DNA from: Carnegiea gigantea
Lineage: Eukaryota > Streptophyta > Magnoliopsida > Caryophyllales > Cactaceae
Reading direction: 5' to 3'
NCBI GenBank assembly: GCA_029747015.1
Contig: JAKOGI010000026.1
Span: forward strand, 811,317-875,316
DNA: 64,000 nt
Below the pieces are notes generated by a model, which was not told the DNA's origin, searched no databases, and saw only the letters and a program-made list of their open reading frames with translations. Position 1 is the stretch's first letter. The number at the start of each line of letters is the position of its first letter. Shown here in pieces: positions 1 through 12,403 of this stretch. The position numbers and the translations under genes were made by a program.

Positions 1-330
1 AGGTTACGTGGTTGCAAGTTGTAACAAGGTGTGTTACATTTGTAACGTGTGAAGCCCGTTAGTGAAAGTGGTTAATCCTACACGAGGTAGGTCGTGGTTT
101 TTCACACCTCAGTTGGGCTAGAGGTGTTTTCCACGGAAAAATTGTGTGTACTTTATTTCCGCATTTATCTTGTTGATTTTTGCCTTTGAGCAAATTGAAA
201 ACATCTGGTTCAAACAAGTCAGAAGGTTATTTGTAATTCAAGAACAACCTCTGCAATCAGGAGGGTGTTTGTTAGTAAGTACGCGAAAATCGAACACCAC
301 AATTCCCCTCCCTCTTGTGGGTAAGTACTC
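1..330 (+). repeat. Possible LTR-retrotransposon end fragment
   Basis: The stretch around 80-330 (an early ACGAGGTAGGTCGTGG, a TTCCACGG-type motif, then a run ending in GTAAGTAC) reads like the 3' part of a Ty1/copia LTR and its leader as seen in many plant genomes. No partner LTR, primer-binding site or coding remnant is visible, so this is resemblance only. The 62-codon open frame here has no recognisable content. Confidence 0.22.
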
Positions 331-539
331 CTAAATTCAACAACAACTATATACACTTGAGCAATTGAATTCTAATAGTCACCTATTGCTAAAATCATTA
401 TTAACTATTTAAACAACCATCTGTTGCTCTAAACATCTAGTTTTGTCGAACAAGACCTTAATTCAGTTACTGGCTGGAGCCCTATTAAAATAACTTTATA
501 CTCCAACAACTTTGCAATTAAGCACTAATTTTATCTTAG

Positions 540-900
540 GTCATGTTCGGCAAAATTAGCGATTCAAGTAGCGCATAACAGATTAGGTAGTGGATAGTTG
601 TTTAGACAGTGGATAGCGTTTCTAATTTAGCTGTTAGCGAATAGCTGTTTAGACGAGTATTTGAAATAAATGTGTTTGGTAAATTTAGGTTGTGGGTTAG
701 CTGACTAATGTACATTAACATAAAAGGATATAGATAATTTCCAAAGATAAAATTTCCAAAGGATATTTTTTGGCCAAAAAATATGGAACGATGCTTTTGA
801 ATGCCAAACGTTAATATTGATAGCTTTTTAGAAAAGCTACTTAAAACGCTAAGCGCTACTTGAAATACTAGTCAAAACACTGTGTTACCGAACACTAAAA
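540..900. repeat. Possible hAT-like MITE remnant
   Basis: The left end carries TCATGTTCGGC and the right end CCGAACACTA, an imperfect inverted pair. Short motifs of the type GTAGCGC / GCGCTAC and AAACGCTA recur inside in both orientations, as in subterminal repeats of non-autonomous hAT elements. No convincing target duplication was found, so borders are approximate. Confidence 0.35.
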
Positions 901-1649
901 ATTAGCCGATGAGTGTGTTAACTTAGTTAAAACGCTAAACGCTACCCAAAACCCTATTGTCTAATACGCCATTAGCCATTCTATCTTTGTAAGTGCTTGT
1001 CTTTGCTCCAGCAGATTGGCATGCTTGTCTTTGTTCCACCCTCCCCACCCATGTTCGATTCGGGGTGGGGACTTTCCTTTACCAATTAATTGGAAGAGGA
1101 AAGGGGTGTGGGTTGGGCCTTGGGCCCTGGTAGGTTTCTCCTAGGTTGGTTGGCCTATTGGACCTTCCATGAGAGAGGGCCCAATAGGTGGCCCATATTT
1201 ACTATTGTAAAAAAAAATCTATATTTTCGTAAGTCTCTCAAATTATTGATATTAGCTATTAGATCCCTAATTCAATTATACACACGGGAACTAGCAACTT
1301 AACAGTGTACTATAAACATAGTAGTATACTACAAGTTTAGACCTAGGCCTTCACATAATCTTCATCTTCAAGTCCAAGTACCATAAGGCTCACTAATTGC
1401 TATACTAATATCCCTCAATTCCATAGTATCATAAGCAACTTTGTTGCTTTAGCGAGTGGGCGAAGGAGAGAGGTGGGTTGTATTGGATAAAGCTAGTTGT
1501 TTGGCAGTAATTAATTAACAGATCTTGTATATAAGACCATCTTATCTAAAGCTAAATGCAAAAGGAATGCTTCTATAATGACATTTAATAATTATGAAGG
1601 TGACCTTTTTTTTAAAAAAAAATTAATGCCATAGACAAGTTACAGAGAC
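901..1649. other. Intergenic or intron-1 sequence, no gene seen
   Basis: Nothing coding is recognised. The 70-codon frame starting at 1090 has no family resemblance. If the MADS gene follows the usual AP1/FUL structure, this is part of its long first intron. Confidence 0.5.
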
Positions 1650-1652
1650 TAA

Positions 1653-2463
1653 GGGTGTGTTTGGTAGGGAGGAAAATCATTTTTTCAGAAAATCATTTTC
1701 CATGAAAAATATTTTCCCCAAAAAAATGATTTTCCACTTATATTTTCAGCTGTTTGGTAGAATGAAAAATAATTTTTTTTTGCACTTCATTTTTTGTTAT
1801 TTGATAGAATGAATCCCCGCCCTCACTTCATTTCTTTTTACCATTAACCCCCTCTCCTACTCACTGCTCTGACCCCACCCAACCAACGAATTCTATTTCT
1901 CACTCTTCTTCAAAATCAAATCCAAAACATCAGTAAGAAATATACCTGGTAATAAACTCAGAAAAAGAGAAAATCAACATTAATGAATCTCAATTTTTTC
2001 ACTATTCTCAAGAATTACTCAGTTGACTTTGAGTGATATTAAATCCAGATTAAAGAAAATGGCGAACGGGGAGACAATGAGTGCCTCAGATTGCGAAGTT
2101 CTTCAAAATGGCAACAATAAGAAGTTCAGAGAACTCAAGAAATAATTGCAAAGATTGACGATAAAAATCATCGATGAAGATGATGAACATGAAGAAGAGG
2201 GGAAGAACGAGAGACAGAATGAGAGTGAAAATGGAGTGATTCTGGGCACAATTAAGAGAAAATAGAACGAGAGACAAAATTGGGCAATCAAAATCCGGCC
2301 TGGAAAATTATTTTCCCTACTTTTTTAAGGGAAAACAATTTCCTTCAAATGGGGTAAAATAATTTTTCCTTGAAAATGATTTTTCCCTTCTTATTTTACC
2401 AAACGATGTAAAATGGGAAAATTATTTTCCGGAAAAATGATTTTTCTCCCTACCAAACACACC
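1653..2463. mobile_element. PIF/Harbinger-like non-autonomous DNA transposon (811 bp)
   Basis: The left terminus reads GGGTGTGTTTGGTAGGG and the right terminus is its near-perfect inverse, CCCTACCAAACACACC. TAA flanks both sides (1650-1652 and 2464-2466). Terminal repeats starting G-rich with a TGTTTGG core and a 3-bp TAA/TTA duplication are typical of PIF/Harbinger and Tourist-like elements. Inverted similarity continues inward as AAAATCATTTTYC-type motifs. The interior has no transposase; the minus-strand frames at 2086-2291 are serine/leucine-rich low complexity. It lies just upstream of MADS exon 2, probably in intron 1. Confidence 0.75.
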
Positions 2464-2773
2464 TAAGATAAAGCACAACACAACCAACACACACACACAA
2501 ACACAAAACAAAGCACCATCTCCACAACTCTGCACAACTCCACATGAAGGCCACGAAACTAATGAGCAAATAGAATAGGAATAGAGTTAAAGTTCCAGGC
2601 CAATTCCTCACTACAGCTCCTAATTAAGTTACTACCAACATTTAATTTTACAATATCATCCTTTTTTTTGGATCATAAATTTTACAATATCATCCTGTTT
2701 ATATATCATATGCAAACTAAGATATAATCTGGGTTTTGTGCTGTTATGACATTAATTTGAATTGTAAGCACAG

Positions 2774-4199
2774 CATGGAAAGCATTTTGGAACGATACGA
2801 GGGATACTCATATGCAGAGAGGCAGCTCACTGCACCTGACCCTGATTCCCTTGTAATTCACCTTGGTACCTTATTTTATGTACATAGAATTATTATTGTG
2901 CACGAGTCTCTGCTGATCAAATGTCCATAATAACCATGATATATATTTTCAGGCAAGTTGGACTTTGGAGTATGCAAAGCTCAAGGCTAGGCTGGAGATT
3001 CTGCAGAAAAATCAAAGGTAATATCATCAGTAACTTAATTAGCCTAAGATGGCATTGGTTGTGATTGACTTCGCTTTGAGGTGTAAATATATATGATTTC
3101 TCATAATCCGCTGCTGTAATACTTATTTTTCAGAAGTTTGACCTTAAATAATGATCAATTACCATAAATAATTGCTGGCGAAATTTTCCTCTCGATCGTG
3201 TCTATGTTTGCATGCATGCAGGCATTATGCAGGAGAAGAACTTAACACGTTGAGCCTAAAAGACCTCCAGAATTTGGAGCAACAGCTTGACGGTGCTCTT
3301 AAACACATCAGATCCAGAAAGGTAATGTCACCTTTTAATTACTACCCCAGTGTATTTCTGAGTACTTAATTATTTGTTTTTTTCTCTGCATCTTGCGATT
3401 GCGTTGATTGTTGATCTACTTGGGCAGAATTTTGAACATTTCATAGAATTTTTTTTTTTCCAATAATTGGTAAACTTGTAAAAACAAGTTAAGCAACTAG
3501 GGCCAAAAATAGACCTACTCTAAAATAGTCCATAGAGGAGATAATGACCACATGGAGCAATCTCGTAACACTAAAAATCCTTACAACAAGCTCAAAGACT
3601 CCTTCAATAGGATCACCTCTGTGCCTAATTCAACATCTATGGACACTTATAGATGTGTCATGTTTATTTGCAAAATCCATATCATACTTGTAAGAGTACA
3701 TGCTTCCATAAGCTATATCGGTACCACATAATTAAAACTATCTATATAACAAATACACGTTGGAAATACAGTGGCGGATCTTGATGTTCGAAATAGGGGT
3801 GTCCACCGACTCTAACACTACTTGCATTATTTTCTTCATCTTTTTGAGGTTGTTTATTTTTCAAGTATCATAAAATAAAGTTGGATTGATCCGTATGAAA
3901 TTTGGGGGAAAAAAACAAAGACACAAACTTAGCGATGAAATCTTGCAAGAATACAAGGTTTCTGTATGATATAGTGTGAGCAACAACCCAATTCTGCTAA
4001 CAACAAAATTCTAGCATGAGAGGACTAGCGTGAGAGTCAGATTGTGAGGGAGTTGAGTTGTGGTTTTTTATTTTAATTAATGTCAAGGTCTTTACAGGCT
4101 TTTTTTAATAAAAAATAAAATATTGGTAGCTAATTTATTTGGGCCGCATGAATGAAAAGTTGTAAGGGTGTTCATAACTCCTTTTGAATTATTTCTAAG

Positions 4200-4251
<52 letters not shown>

Positions 4252-4267
4252 CTATATCTATCTATAT

Positions 4268-4322
<55 letters not shown>

Positions 4323-4415
4323 CTTTTAACCCCTTCAAAATAACCTACTAGGATTTTTTTTTGGACTAGGGGTGTCCACGGACACCCTGGACCATATGTA
4401 GATCCGCCCCTGTAG

Positions 4416-4459
<44 letters not shown>

Positions 4460-7400
4460 GTGATAAATGGGAGTATATACTCATAGGTATATAATATATA
4501 TTACCGTTTATTTGCGCATTGCAACTAGGACGTAGAATGCAAATTATCATATTTTTTTGGCGACTACTACGTACGTGGCCATATCGGCATTAGGTAATAT
4601 GTCTTTACTATTCACTTGCGTACGCTGTAGATACTTACTGTATTTTTTTGAGTTCACTTTTCAAGCGGAAGACTCGTGATTGTTTTGTCTAATGCCATTC
4701 CGTATGGCCTGTCTAGTCTAGCCTTTAGATGTGATTAGAACTTTGGGGTTTTGTTTCTTCAGTTGGATGATTAATTACGGCAGCTTAATTGGATAAGTTG
4801 ATTTCCAAATCCTAATCACAACTTTTAAAGTTTAAGTAAAGCAACCCCCAAAAAAAAACCCCAAAAAAGACAAAAAAAACTTGAGCAACTTAAGTGACAA
4901 GTTTAATATGATAGCTAAATTTTGGGGAACTATTTTTTAAAAATGTATCACAGGACAAATCAAAGAAAATAAAAACTCCGGCCGATGAGATGAGCACTTA
5001 GCTCATTTGGCAGTGAAGTTATCTTTTAATGTGGTACGATCAAATCTCATGATTTGCAATTCTCCTTGTGGAGATACATAAAGTGACCACTTAGGCGTTG
5101 GGCTTGAGCTCCGCCTCCCCTCCACGGGTGGTCGTCAAGTCCTATTGGAGTACTTTGACATAGAAGCCCACTAATAATGGCTTACACATTTAATTACCAA
5201 TGAAAAACAACAAAAGCAGTATTGTGACAAGGGGTGGGGAACGGCCTGGCCAAGTCAGGTTAGGAGAGGCCATTAATAAGGTAAGTCGGTTCGGGTCACA
5301 GTCGATCCATTAATGAAATGAAACGAGTTAGATTTTCCCGTGAATAAACAGTTAGGTGGGACTAGTCTAGAGTTGATCATCTTTCAATCGGTTTTAAAAT
5401 GGAGCAAACATCGATAAAAAACCTTTGTATTACGATTATCATGAATTATAAGTTATAAACTATTGGTAACAAATTTAAGGTAGTGCAATAGCCCATAGGT
5501 AAATAAGGATAATAAACAAGTTGATAAAAATATCGGATCATCAAAGGGCAGTTAATGGGTGTACTTGCCCTTACCTGGTGGTCTGCCCTAAACAGACTGA
5601 TCTATTATTGACCCCGGCTAAAACAGGTCAGACTAAACCTTTATTGATGATCCTAGTTTCAACAGATCGGACTTGATCGAAAACTCAACCAATTTTCCAC
5701 TGCTACCTGTGATGAGCATGCAAATTCTTGCAAGGGCCGCGGACTATACACTTGGCCTCCATGAAAGGTCCTTTTCCCCATTTTCTTTTTTTAAATTGTC
5801 CAACTATGAGCTCGATTAATAGTCCCGGATCCATCTAATAACTACTATAGCTCGCTAACTAGTACGTACATATCATGTGTGATAATAGTGTTTTTCCCCT
5901 TAAAAAGATTTCGTTTATCCAATACAACTTTTCGGATGAGAGTATTTTACATAGAAGATATGAAAAAGACCATGCATTTGACGTCAAGCCATTCCGTCAA
6001 GAAATGGCCGCATTTAGAACGTTTTAAAGTTGGGTGAACCAAAGAATTGTTGCCGACCATATTCAGCCTGAGAGAGTCCATTGTGACTTGTGAGCAAGCT
6101 GCAGTGCCATGTTCTACAAATTATTAGGCAAAACATCTTAATTACACAACAATCTGCACCAGTAGGATCCAAGTTTAATAAAGTTTTGCTATGAAAAATT
6201 ATATTTGCACCAACAATAACTACACAAAAAATGTACCAACATCTTCTGATTTGCTTTTTTTAATTTTTATTTCTGAAACCCCTATTTCCTTTGTGGAACT
6301 TGTCCTGTCATTGCATGAGTTTGTGTTATTGTCAGATCAGCATAGCTTTTGTAGTTTCTTTAGTGTATTTAGAAGCATTGTTCTACTATTAGCAAAAGTT
6401 AGATGCCATGGCATGCATGCTTTCCCTAGAAGCAAGTTACCGATAATTCAAACATAGTCTCAAATGTATGAAAGAAGGTGGGCTTTGACATAAAAAATTC
6501 CTGCAAAATAATCAAGAACCCTGCCCTTGCATGTTGTGTTATGATTGTGTATCTTCGTTATTGGAAAATTATGGAAATTAATGAGCTAATCATACTCTTG
6601 ACATTGCAGAACCAAGCCATGTATGAATCAATTTCTGAGCTTCAGAAGAAGGTGAGAAAGGTAAACTGGTTAGAATTATTGCAAGAACTGGAAAAGCAAT
6701 CTCATTTGAATGTTTTACATATGCATCAGGACAAAGCATTGAAGGAGCAGAACAATTTGCTATCAAAGAAGGTAGTTATGAACTGAAAATGATCACAATA
6801 TATGTATATTAAGTGCATCGACACATACTGCTGAGGAATCTGGACTTAACTTACTATAATCCTCACATTTTTAAAATGCTTAATTGTTACCCCTTTCACC
6901 TTTGTATGAATTAGACAATTTGGTGCAGTGTGCATGTATAATTATGTAGACAGATAATCGATCATTGCCAAGTTAGCAATACGAGGATTCAAAATCATTT
7001 CAAAAAGAGATGAAAGTGTGAATTTTCAACAATGTGAAAATTACAAAACTGGATTTAAGATTTCTTGAGCAGTACGTATATGTCGATACCTCATGTATGT
7101 TACATTAGTACCTGCAACATCAGTTTTTTTCGATCGGAACTTGGCGTTGTGGGTGCATGGGTGAAGATGTACATGTTTTGCACATGAATCAAAGCATGTG
7201 TACGTAGGTGAAGGAGAAGGAGAATACACTGGCTAATCTGCAAGCACAATGGGATCAGCACCAAAGTCATGATATCAATCCCTCTGCTTTCTTCATGCCT
7301 CAAGCTTTGCCCTCCTTGAATATTGGGTTAGTCCTCAGTACTTTCTCTTCTCCTGACCTTAATGCTCTTAACATATTGCATTAGGTTAAATTCAATCGCC

Positions 7401-7829
7401 ACTCCATGATGCATATTAGGCTTGGTTTTGAGTGTTTATGCTAATGTGTAACTGATTAAGCACATCAACGTCTTAAATCTTATGGAGACATTATCATATA
7501 TTCGTATTTTTTGCTTTAATTTTTAAATTCCCAACCTTTTTGCTTTTCCTTTTTTAACTTTTGTCTAAAATCATTTTGAGCTCACCTAAGAAGTTAGTTA
7601 AGATGCCTTCTTTGAAATTAAGTGGTAGATTATATTAATTATCTAAAACTTAAGAAGAATTACTAAATAATGAAACAATTGTGCATGATTGAATTACTGC
7701 AGAGAAAACTATCAAACTGGAGGCAGCAGTTGTGTAGTAACACAGCAACAGAACCAGAGTATCAACAACAACAGCAACAACAATGCCCTAATGCCCTCTT
7801 GGATGCTTCCCCACATACCCCATCAATAG
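2774..7829 (+). CDS. FUL: AP1/FUL-clade MIKC MADS-box transcription factor, exons 2-8
   Basis: Plant MIKC-type MADS factors of this clade act in the nucleus to specify floral meristem and fruit identity. Exons by GT-AG junctions: 2774-2852, 2953-3017, 3222-3321, 6610-6651, 6730-6771, 7208-7326, 7703-7829 (lengths 79, 65, 100, 42, 42, 119, 127). This matches the conserved AP1/FUL structure. Exon 2 begins within a codon and gives [18 protein letters not shown]; exons 3-6 encode the I and K regions, including [20 protein letters not shown] and [14 protein letters not shown]. The last exon must be read after ...LNIG as GENYQ, a Q/N-rich stretch, then [14 protein letters not shown] and TAG at 7827. 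That carries the FUL-type LMPxWML (paleoAP1) motif and no CaaX end, so it is FUL-like rather than euAP1. The 185-nt MADS exon is not in the window; with it the protein would be about 252 residues. Intron 4 is 3.3 kb and holds insertions. No stop or frameshift is seen. Confidence 0.93.
3769..4412. mobile_element. hAT-like MITE in MADS intron 4
   Basis: The termini CAGTGGCGGATCT and (inverted) CAGGGGCGGATCTA form a terminal inverted repeat. The 8-bp flanks tggaaata (3761-3768) and tagaaata (4413-4420) match at 7 of 8 positions, the duplication size of hAT elements. A second inner motif, AGGGGTGTCCAC, occurs near both ends in the same orientation. The interior is non-coding and contains expanded CT and TA microsatellites. 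Confidence 0.7.
4203..4320. repeat. CT and TA microsatellites
   Basis: A (CT)n tract of about 50 bp is followed by TATATC units and a (TA)n tract of nearly 60 bp. The tyrosine/isoleucine-repeat frames called here on the minus strand are translations of the repeat, not genes. Confidence 0.95.
4421..4455. repeat. TA microsatellite
   Basis: An uninterrupted (TA)n run of about 35 bp immediately outside the hAT-like element, still in MADS intron 4. Confidence 0.9.
5227..5707. mobile_element. Possible second hAT-like MITE in MADS intron 4
   Basis: The segment runs from AAGGGGTGGGGAACGG to a loosely inverse end (TTTTCCACTGCTACC) and contains TCGGGTC / GACCCG-type runs common in one plant hAT MITE group. 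Flanks share only about five bases (TGTGA), so the borders are uncertain. Confidence 0.3.
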
Positions 7830-8512
7830 AAATTAAGCAATTAAGTACCCAATTATTCAAGGAGTTCTTGCAAAAGTGATAATGAGTGAGGAAGATCTCC
7901 CCAACACTATGTTCTCACTTATCTGGTGTGCTCAAACAATAATTACAACAAAGAATTGCTTATGAACCCCGAAGAAGGGGTACAGGTGGGCAAATTATTA
8001 TGTACACTCGAGCGTACGTACTCCCGCATCTAATTTATATGTATTTTCTTAGAGTGTATTTGACATATATTCTATATTTTAGTATATAATTGTTTATGCA
8101 TCACATGGATTACACACCGTCGAGAGTATGATATATGTTTTGGCAGAGGTATACTACATATGAAAACATTTATTGGTATGTAATATTTTGCCTTTTCTGA
8201 GCTGTTAATCACTGTTATTCCATTGGTGTTGTTAAAATATAATTTCAATAATAACAGGATGTCTATTGAAGCAAATGTCAGGAAATTTTAATAAGGCATT
8301 TCCTAGAATATTCTTAAACTTCTAGAATTTGATCATACTCAAATTAATTTTTATGGATTTTCTTTGAAAAAACATTTTCATTGCCTTTTCGTACATGATT
8401 CGTTGTTAAAAAAATTGGTTAATGGGTATCCGGGACTAGCGCTGCATTAGGTCCATTTTTCATAGACTTTTAACCTCATACGTCATAATATTTATGAAAT
8501 AAAACTAGTCTA
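7830..8512 (+). other. 3' UTR and downstream flank of the MADS gene
   Basis: AT-rich sequence after the TAG stop. Several AATAAT/TATAAT-type motifs between about 7935 and 8260 could serve as polyadenylation signals, but none is decisive. No second gene is seen before the CACTA end at 8513. Confidence 0.5.
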
Positions 8513-9599
8513 CACTACAAAAAGGTTGTCTCCCTCTACATTTAATTTTGCTAATAGCCACACTTATAAGTGTAGAAATAGTAGTTGTCCACACTTAAGC
8601 TAAATGTGGGGAAGTTAAGTGTGCAGAAGTGTTCTCCACACTTAATGAAAATGCAGGTAGAGCTATATTCCCTGCACTTGTAAATGCGAAATAAATACTA
8701 ATTACCCACAAGTTATGTGTGGTCATTTCACACTATGCCCACTCTGGAAGATGCAAGAAGTCATAATTTTTTCCACATTTAAAAGTATTACTAGTGTCGT
8801 TTTAGATTTTAAAAAAATAATACTGGTAATTAATATAAAACTTATTAAATTAAAAATAAAACAATTGTATACAATTATTCTTTTTTTAATTAATAAATTT
8901 TATACTAATTACCAGTGCGCATCACCCTACATAAATGAATAAAATTAACAAACCAACAAATTAAATTAGATCAAGCATGAATTAAATAAATTACACATTA
9001 GTGCCTGAAAAAATTTAATTGTATACACATCAACAAAGACTAACGTAATCAAAACTAAATATTTTTGCATTGTTTGGAATCCATCTTGCTAATTTTTTTT
9101 TGGTTTTAGGTAGCTGATTGTATGGAATATTTTATACTACTGAAAACTACACTTTGAAATTAAAACATGCCTAACGTCCAAGTAGAATATATAAAAATCT
9201 CCATCTTTGTTTTCTTCAATAAGAGATCTTAGTTCCAGAAATGCAACCTGTTAGATAATTTAAACACCCAAAAAATTGAATTATTAGAAAAGATAACCAA
9301 ATATATTAACTAAGACGTAGATTCAGCATAATCAAATTTAAAGACGCACAATAGAGTTCAACCAACCATAGAACCACAACAGAGTTGAACTAATAATAGA
9401 ATTAACTACAATCGAGTTCAACCAATAATGCAACCACAACCCTAAATGAAAATGAATAGCTTACTCTTATCAAGTTACTAAACAGTAGCGAAGAACTTTT
9501 TCATAAAGAATCTTACTCAGTAAGCCCTTCCTTCTTTTTACTCTCAATATAGGCCTACAATAAATGATGTTTTATTTTTAGACTTAGTTAAACCAAAGT

Positions 9600-9800
9600 A
9601 AATGGACAGAATTTTTCCTAAAAACTAATCATAACTTAAACTTATAGTCTTACAGTAAGTACCTATAACAATAAAAACATAATAAATACGTCCACCAAGC
9701 TCGACGGCTATACGCCGGATATCACAACTCCATAGCCCACACAGTCGGAGTACCAACAAACTGATTCTATAATAAACTATCTTCAGAATACAACACCACC
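9600..9800. repeat. Diverged fragment resembling the 15-25 kb LTR
   Basis: The order of short blocks (GGACAGAATTTTTCCTAAAA, then CTCGACGGCTA, GCCGGA, CTCCATAGCCCAC) parallels the beginning of the large LTR (AGAGTTTTTCCTAAAA, CTCAACGGCTA, GCCGGAG, GGCTCTACGG). It looks like an old, related LTR piece carried inside the CACTA element. Confidence 0.4.
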
Positions 9801-11320
9801 TACATTCATGGCTAAATATTAAATTGGTCTTAATGGTACAAGAAGCCTGCAAGTTTTTATGTGAATTTTATCATTCATGTCGTCACCGAATTGTGTGACA
9901 AGTGCTAGTTTCGACTAACTGTTTGACTAGAACTGCAAATCCTATATAAAATCACGGGTCATCTTTCTTGAACTGATTCCAATAATCTCCTCACATTATC
10001 AGTCCATTTCTATCAAAAGATCATGCCTGCTCTTGCAACATCAGCCACCCATTTGTCCACAGGATCTCTATGTCCTTTACGAGTGAAAATTTTATCACCG
10101 TCACCTTTTTCTAGATCTAGAATAAGTCTCTATTAGTTCTCTAATGGTTTGCTTTAATTAGGTCAGAATGAAACAAGTATAGCAATATGAGTTGAACAAG
10201 GTATCATATCACTGGAAAACTAAATACCATTTTAGAGTTACCACATACAGAAATATAGATGGCATGGCACAGAGTCTAGTATGAAGAAATCAGAGAGAAG
10301 GAATAAAGATATTATCTCATACTTCATTTCAATGTTAAGAAACGTGCATTGTGGGTGAGAACAAGCCGGCCTATACTGATTAGGTATTACTGCAGTGTCA
10401 TCTTGGTATGATATCTGTAATCCTATCAAAAATATGCACATCAAAGATTGCATAACTGATGTAAATAGCGCAACATGACACACTGGAATGTAATCGACTG
10501 CATGTAAGAGAGACATGTGAGAGAAACCAAAGGGGAGGAGAATAGAAATTCCCCCCGAACCTCACAAATGACCACAGAACAGAGCAAGGGATAAATAAGT
10601 GAGAAAAGAGCACACATGTAAAAGAAAACAAAAGGAGGAAACCGAACCTCACAAAAGACCACAGAACAAAGCAAGGGAGGAAGGCACGGTAATACAGGAA
10701 TAGGTGAAGCAAGTCAGAAATAGCCGCATCTCTAACAGAGGATGAATTTAGTAGAAGATATAAGCCATCATCATACTCCCTCCTGCATCACTTTTCCAAT
10801 GAAAATCTGAGACAGTAGCAGTCCCAGTGACTTCTATGGCTATATGATCACGCACTTATCTGTTCTCAAATTTCCTTTCCTCCAATTAAACAATGAATAC
10901 TAGATCAGATAATGACAAATTGCGTAGAGTTTGGCCAATGGAATAGTGATAAGGGTCGCTCATATGGCTATCTGTAGACAACCTTGACCTTGCATTAGAA
11001 ATATAAAGATATTGCTTATGTTGGATCCCCTTCAATATACCTATTACTACATAATACAAGAATTGGAGAAACAAACTGTACAACTATGACAAAGCACATA
11101 AAAGAAATTAATCCTAGTAGTTTAATGAGTATACACCTTCATATTTTAACTGCAAACAAAAACCATCTTGACAGTGTAAAACAATACCTTTGTTTTTAAC
11201 AAGAACAACATAAAACAACACTTGCTATACATGCAATTTAAAAATGCAATATTGGGTTTTCCAACCATGAAATTTGAGATGCCTTTGCTGGGATACAATA
11301 CTAGAGTTGTTGTCAATCAC

Positions 11321-11436
11321 CTGAGCCTGCTGGACCATTTTCTCATCGTCATTATCTCGATGAACAGCTTCCTCTTGTATTTGCTGGAGGCCAAATTCAG
11401 CAGGATAGACTGCCACAGATTTGGTTAGTCCTCCCG
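11321..11436 (-). other. Possible captured host exon inside the CACTA element
   Basis: On the minus strand a pyrimidine-containing acceptor (TTGCCAG) is followed by 116 nt of open, acidic coding-like sequence ([16 protein letters not shown], then a [12 protein letters not shown] stretch) and a CAG|GTGATT donor. CACTA elements often carry fragments of host genes. I cannot name the source family, and the flanking frames contain stops. Confidence 0.25.
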
Positions 11437-11807
11437 CTGGCAAGAATGAGCTCAACATCACAAACAAGTCCATAGCCGGCAGGATAATGGAAATCATATA
11501 AAGTACAAGCATACAACTACGCCCATTGAAAGCAGGGATGACAACATAACTTGATCCCAAAGCAAGCGCCCCCTCCCCCAATTTCTTTTGGCTGTAAGTG
11601 CATTTTGGAATTATCAACAACCAAACTCAATTTCTTTGTGCCATATTTGCATTTGGAATACATTTGAGAGTGTCGAAGGACTATTTGAGAGCCTCTAGAT
11701 GTAAACGACCCAAAATTATCCAATACAAATCTGAAAGAAGAAGAATCATACCCACATCCAGCAAGATCAGATATGGAGCCCTTGAAATCGAACCTGTTAC
11801 TATTCCA

Positions 11808-11897
11808 GTAGCAAAGTTAATGAAAGAACCAAACCATGACTATGTCTTCCAGTAGCAAAGTTCCTGAAAGAACCAAACCATGACTATGTCTTACAGC
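11808..11897. repeat. Short tandem duplication (about 45 bp, two copies)
   Basis: The block beginning GTAGCAAAGTT and ending CATGACTATGTCTT occurs twice in a row with small differences, inside the CACTA element. Confidence 0.7.
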
Positions 11898-12180
11898 ATG
11901 TTCTCAATCCTTATTACCTAAAGGTTGTTTACTTTCACTGGAAATTGGAAACCATCTACTGATCTACAGTCTGAAACATTCTAGCATCAAGCAATCTCAT
12001 AATTAGATCCCAAGAACAAGTTAATATGTTAAATTAGGTTCTGTCAAGGTCTCATGCAGAACTTTAGCCTCTTTAAACAAACAAGACTTATATTACTAAC
12101 ATTAGCATGTTGGTAACTTCCGTTCAGTGCATAAAAAAGAAACTTGAACTTACGTATGATTTTTTTTTTTTTTTAATTTG

Positions 12181-12403
12181 CTTGTGAACACAAACCGTTT
12201 GGAGTCAACATGAATTTGAATTCTCCAAACTCCATGTCTTTGGTTCCTATCAAAACCCACATCCTTATGAATCCATTTTTGTTTTTTTATTTGCTTAATT
12301 GTGAACACAGACCATTGGGAGTTAACATGAATCTGAATTCTCCAAAATCTATGTTTTTGGTCCTATCAAAACCCACATCCTCATGAATCCATTTTTGTGG
12401 GTC
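12181..12403. repeat. Tandem duplication (about 115 bp, two copies)
   Basis: Two diverged copies carry the same blocks: TTGTGAACACA, then ACATGAAT, TGAATTCTCCAAA, CCTATCAAAACCCACATCCT and ATGAATCCATTTTTG. They lie inside the CACTA element; no gene content is recognised. Confidence 0.8.

Noticed and set aside
1..2773. MADS exon 1 within the window
   Set aside because: No frame of GRGRVQLKRIE type was found. First introns in this clade are often several kb, so exon 1 most likely lies to the left.
7670..7879. 69-codon frame over the last MADS exon
   Set aside because: It is the wrong frame. Splicing at 7703 gives the FUL-type C-terminus and an earlier stop at 7827.
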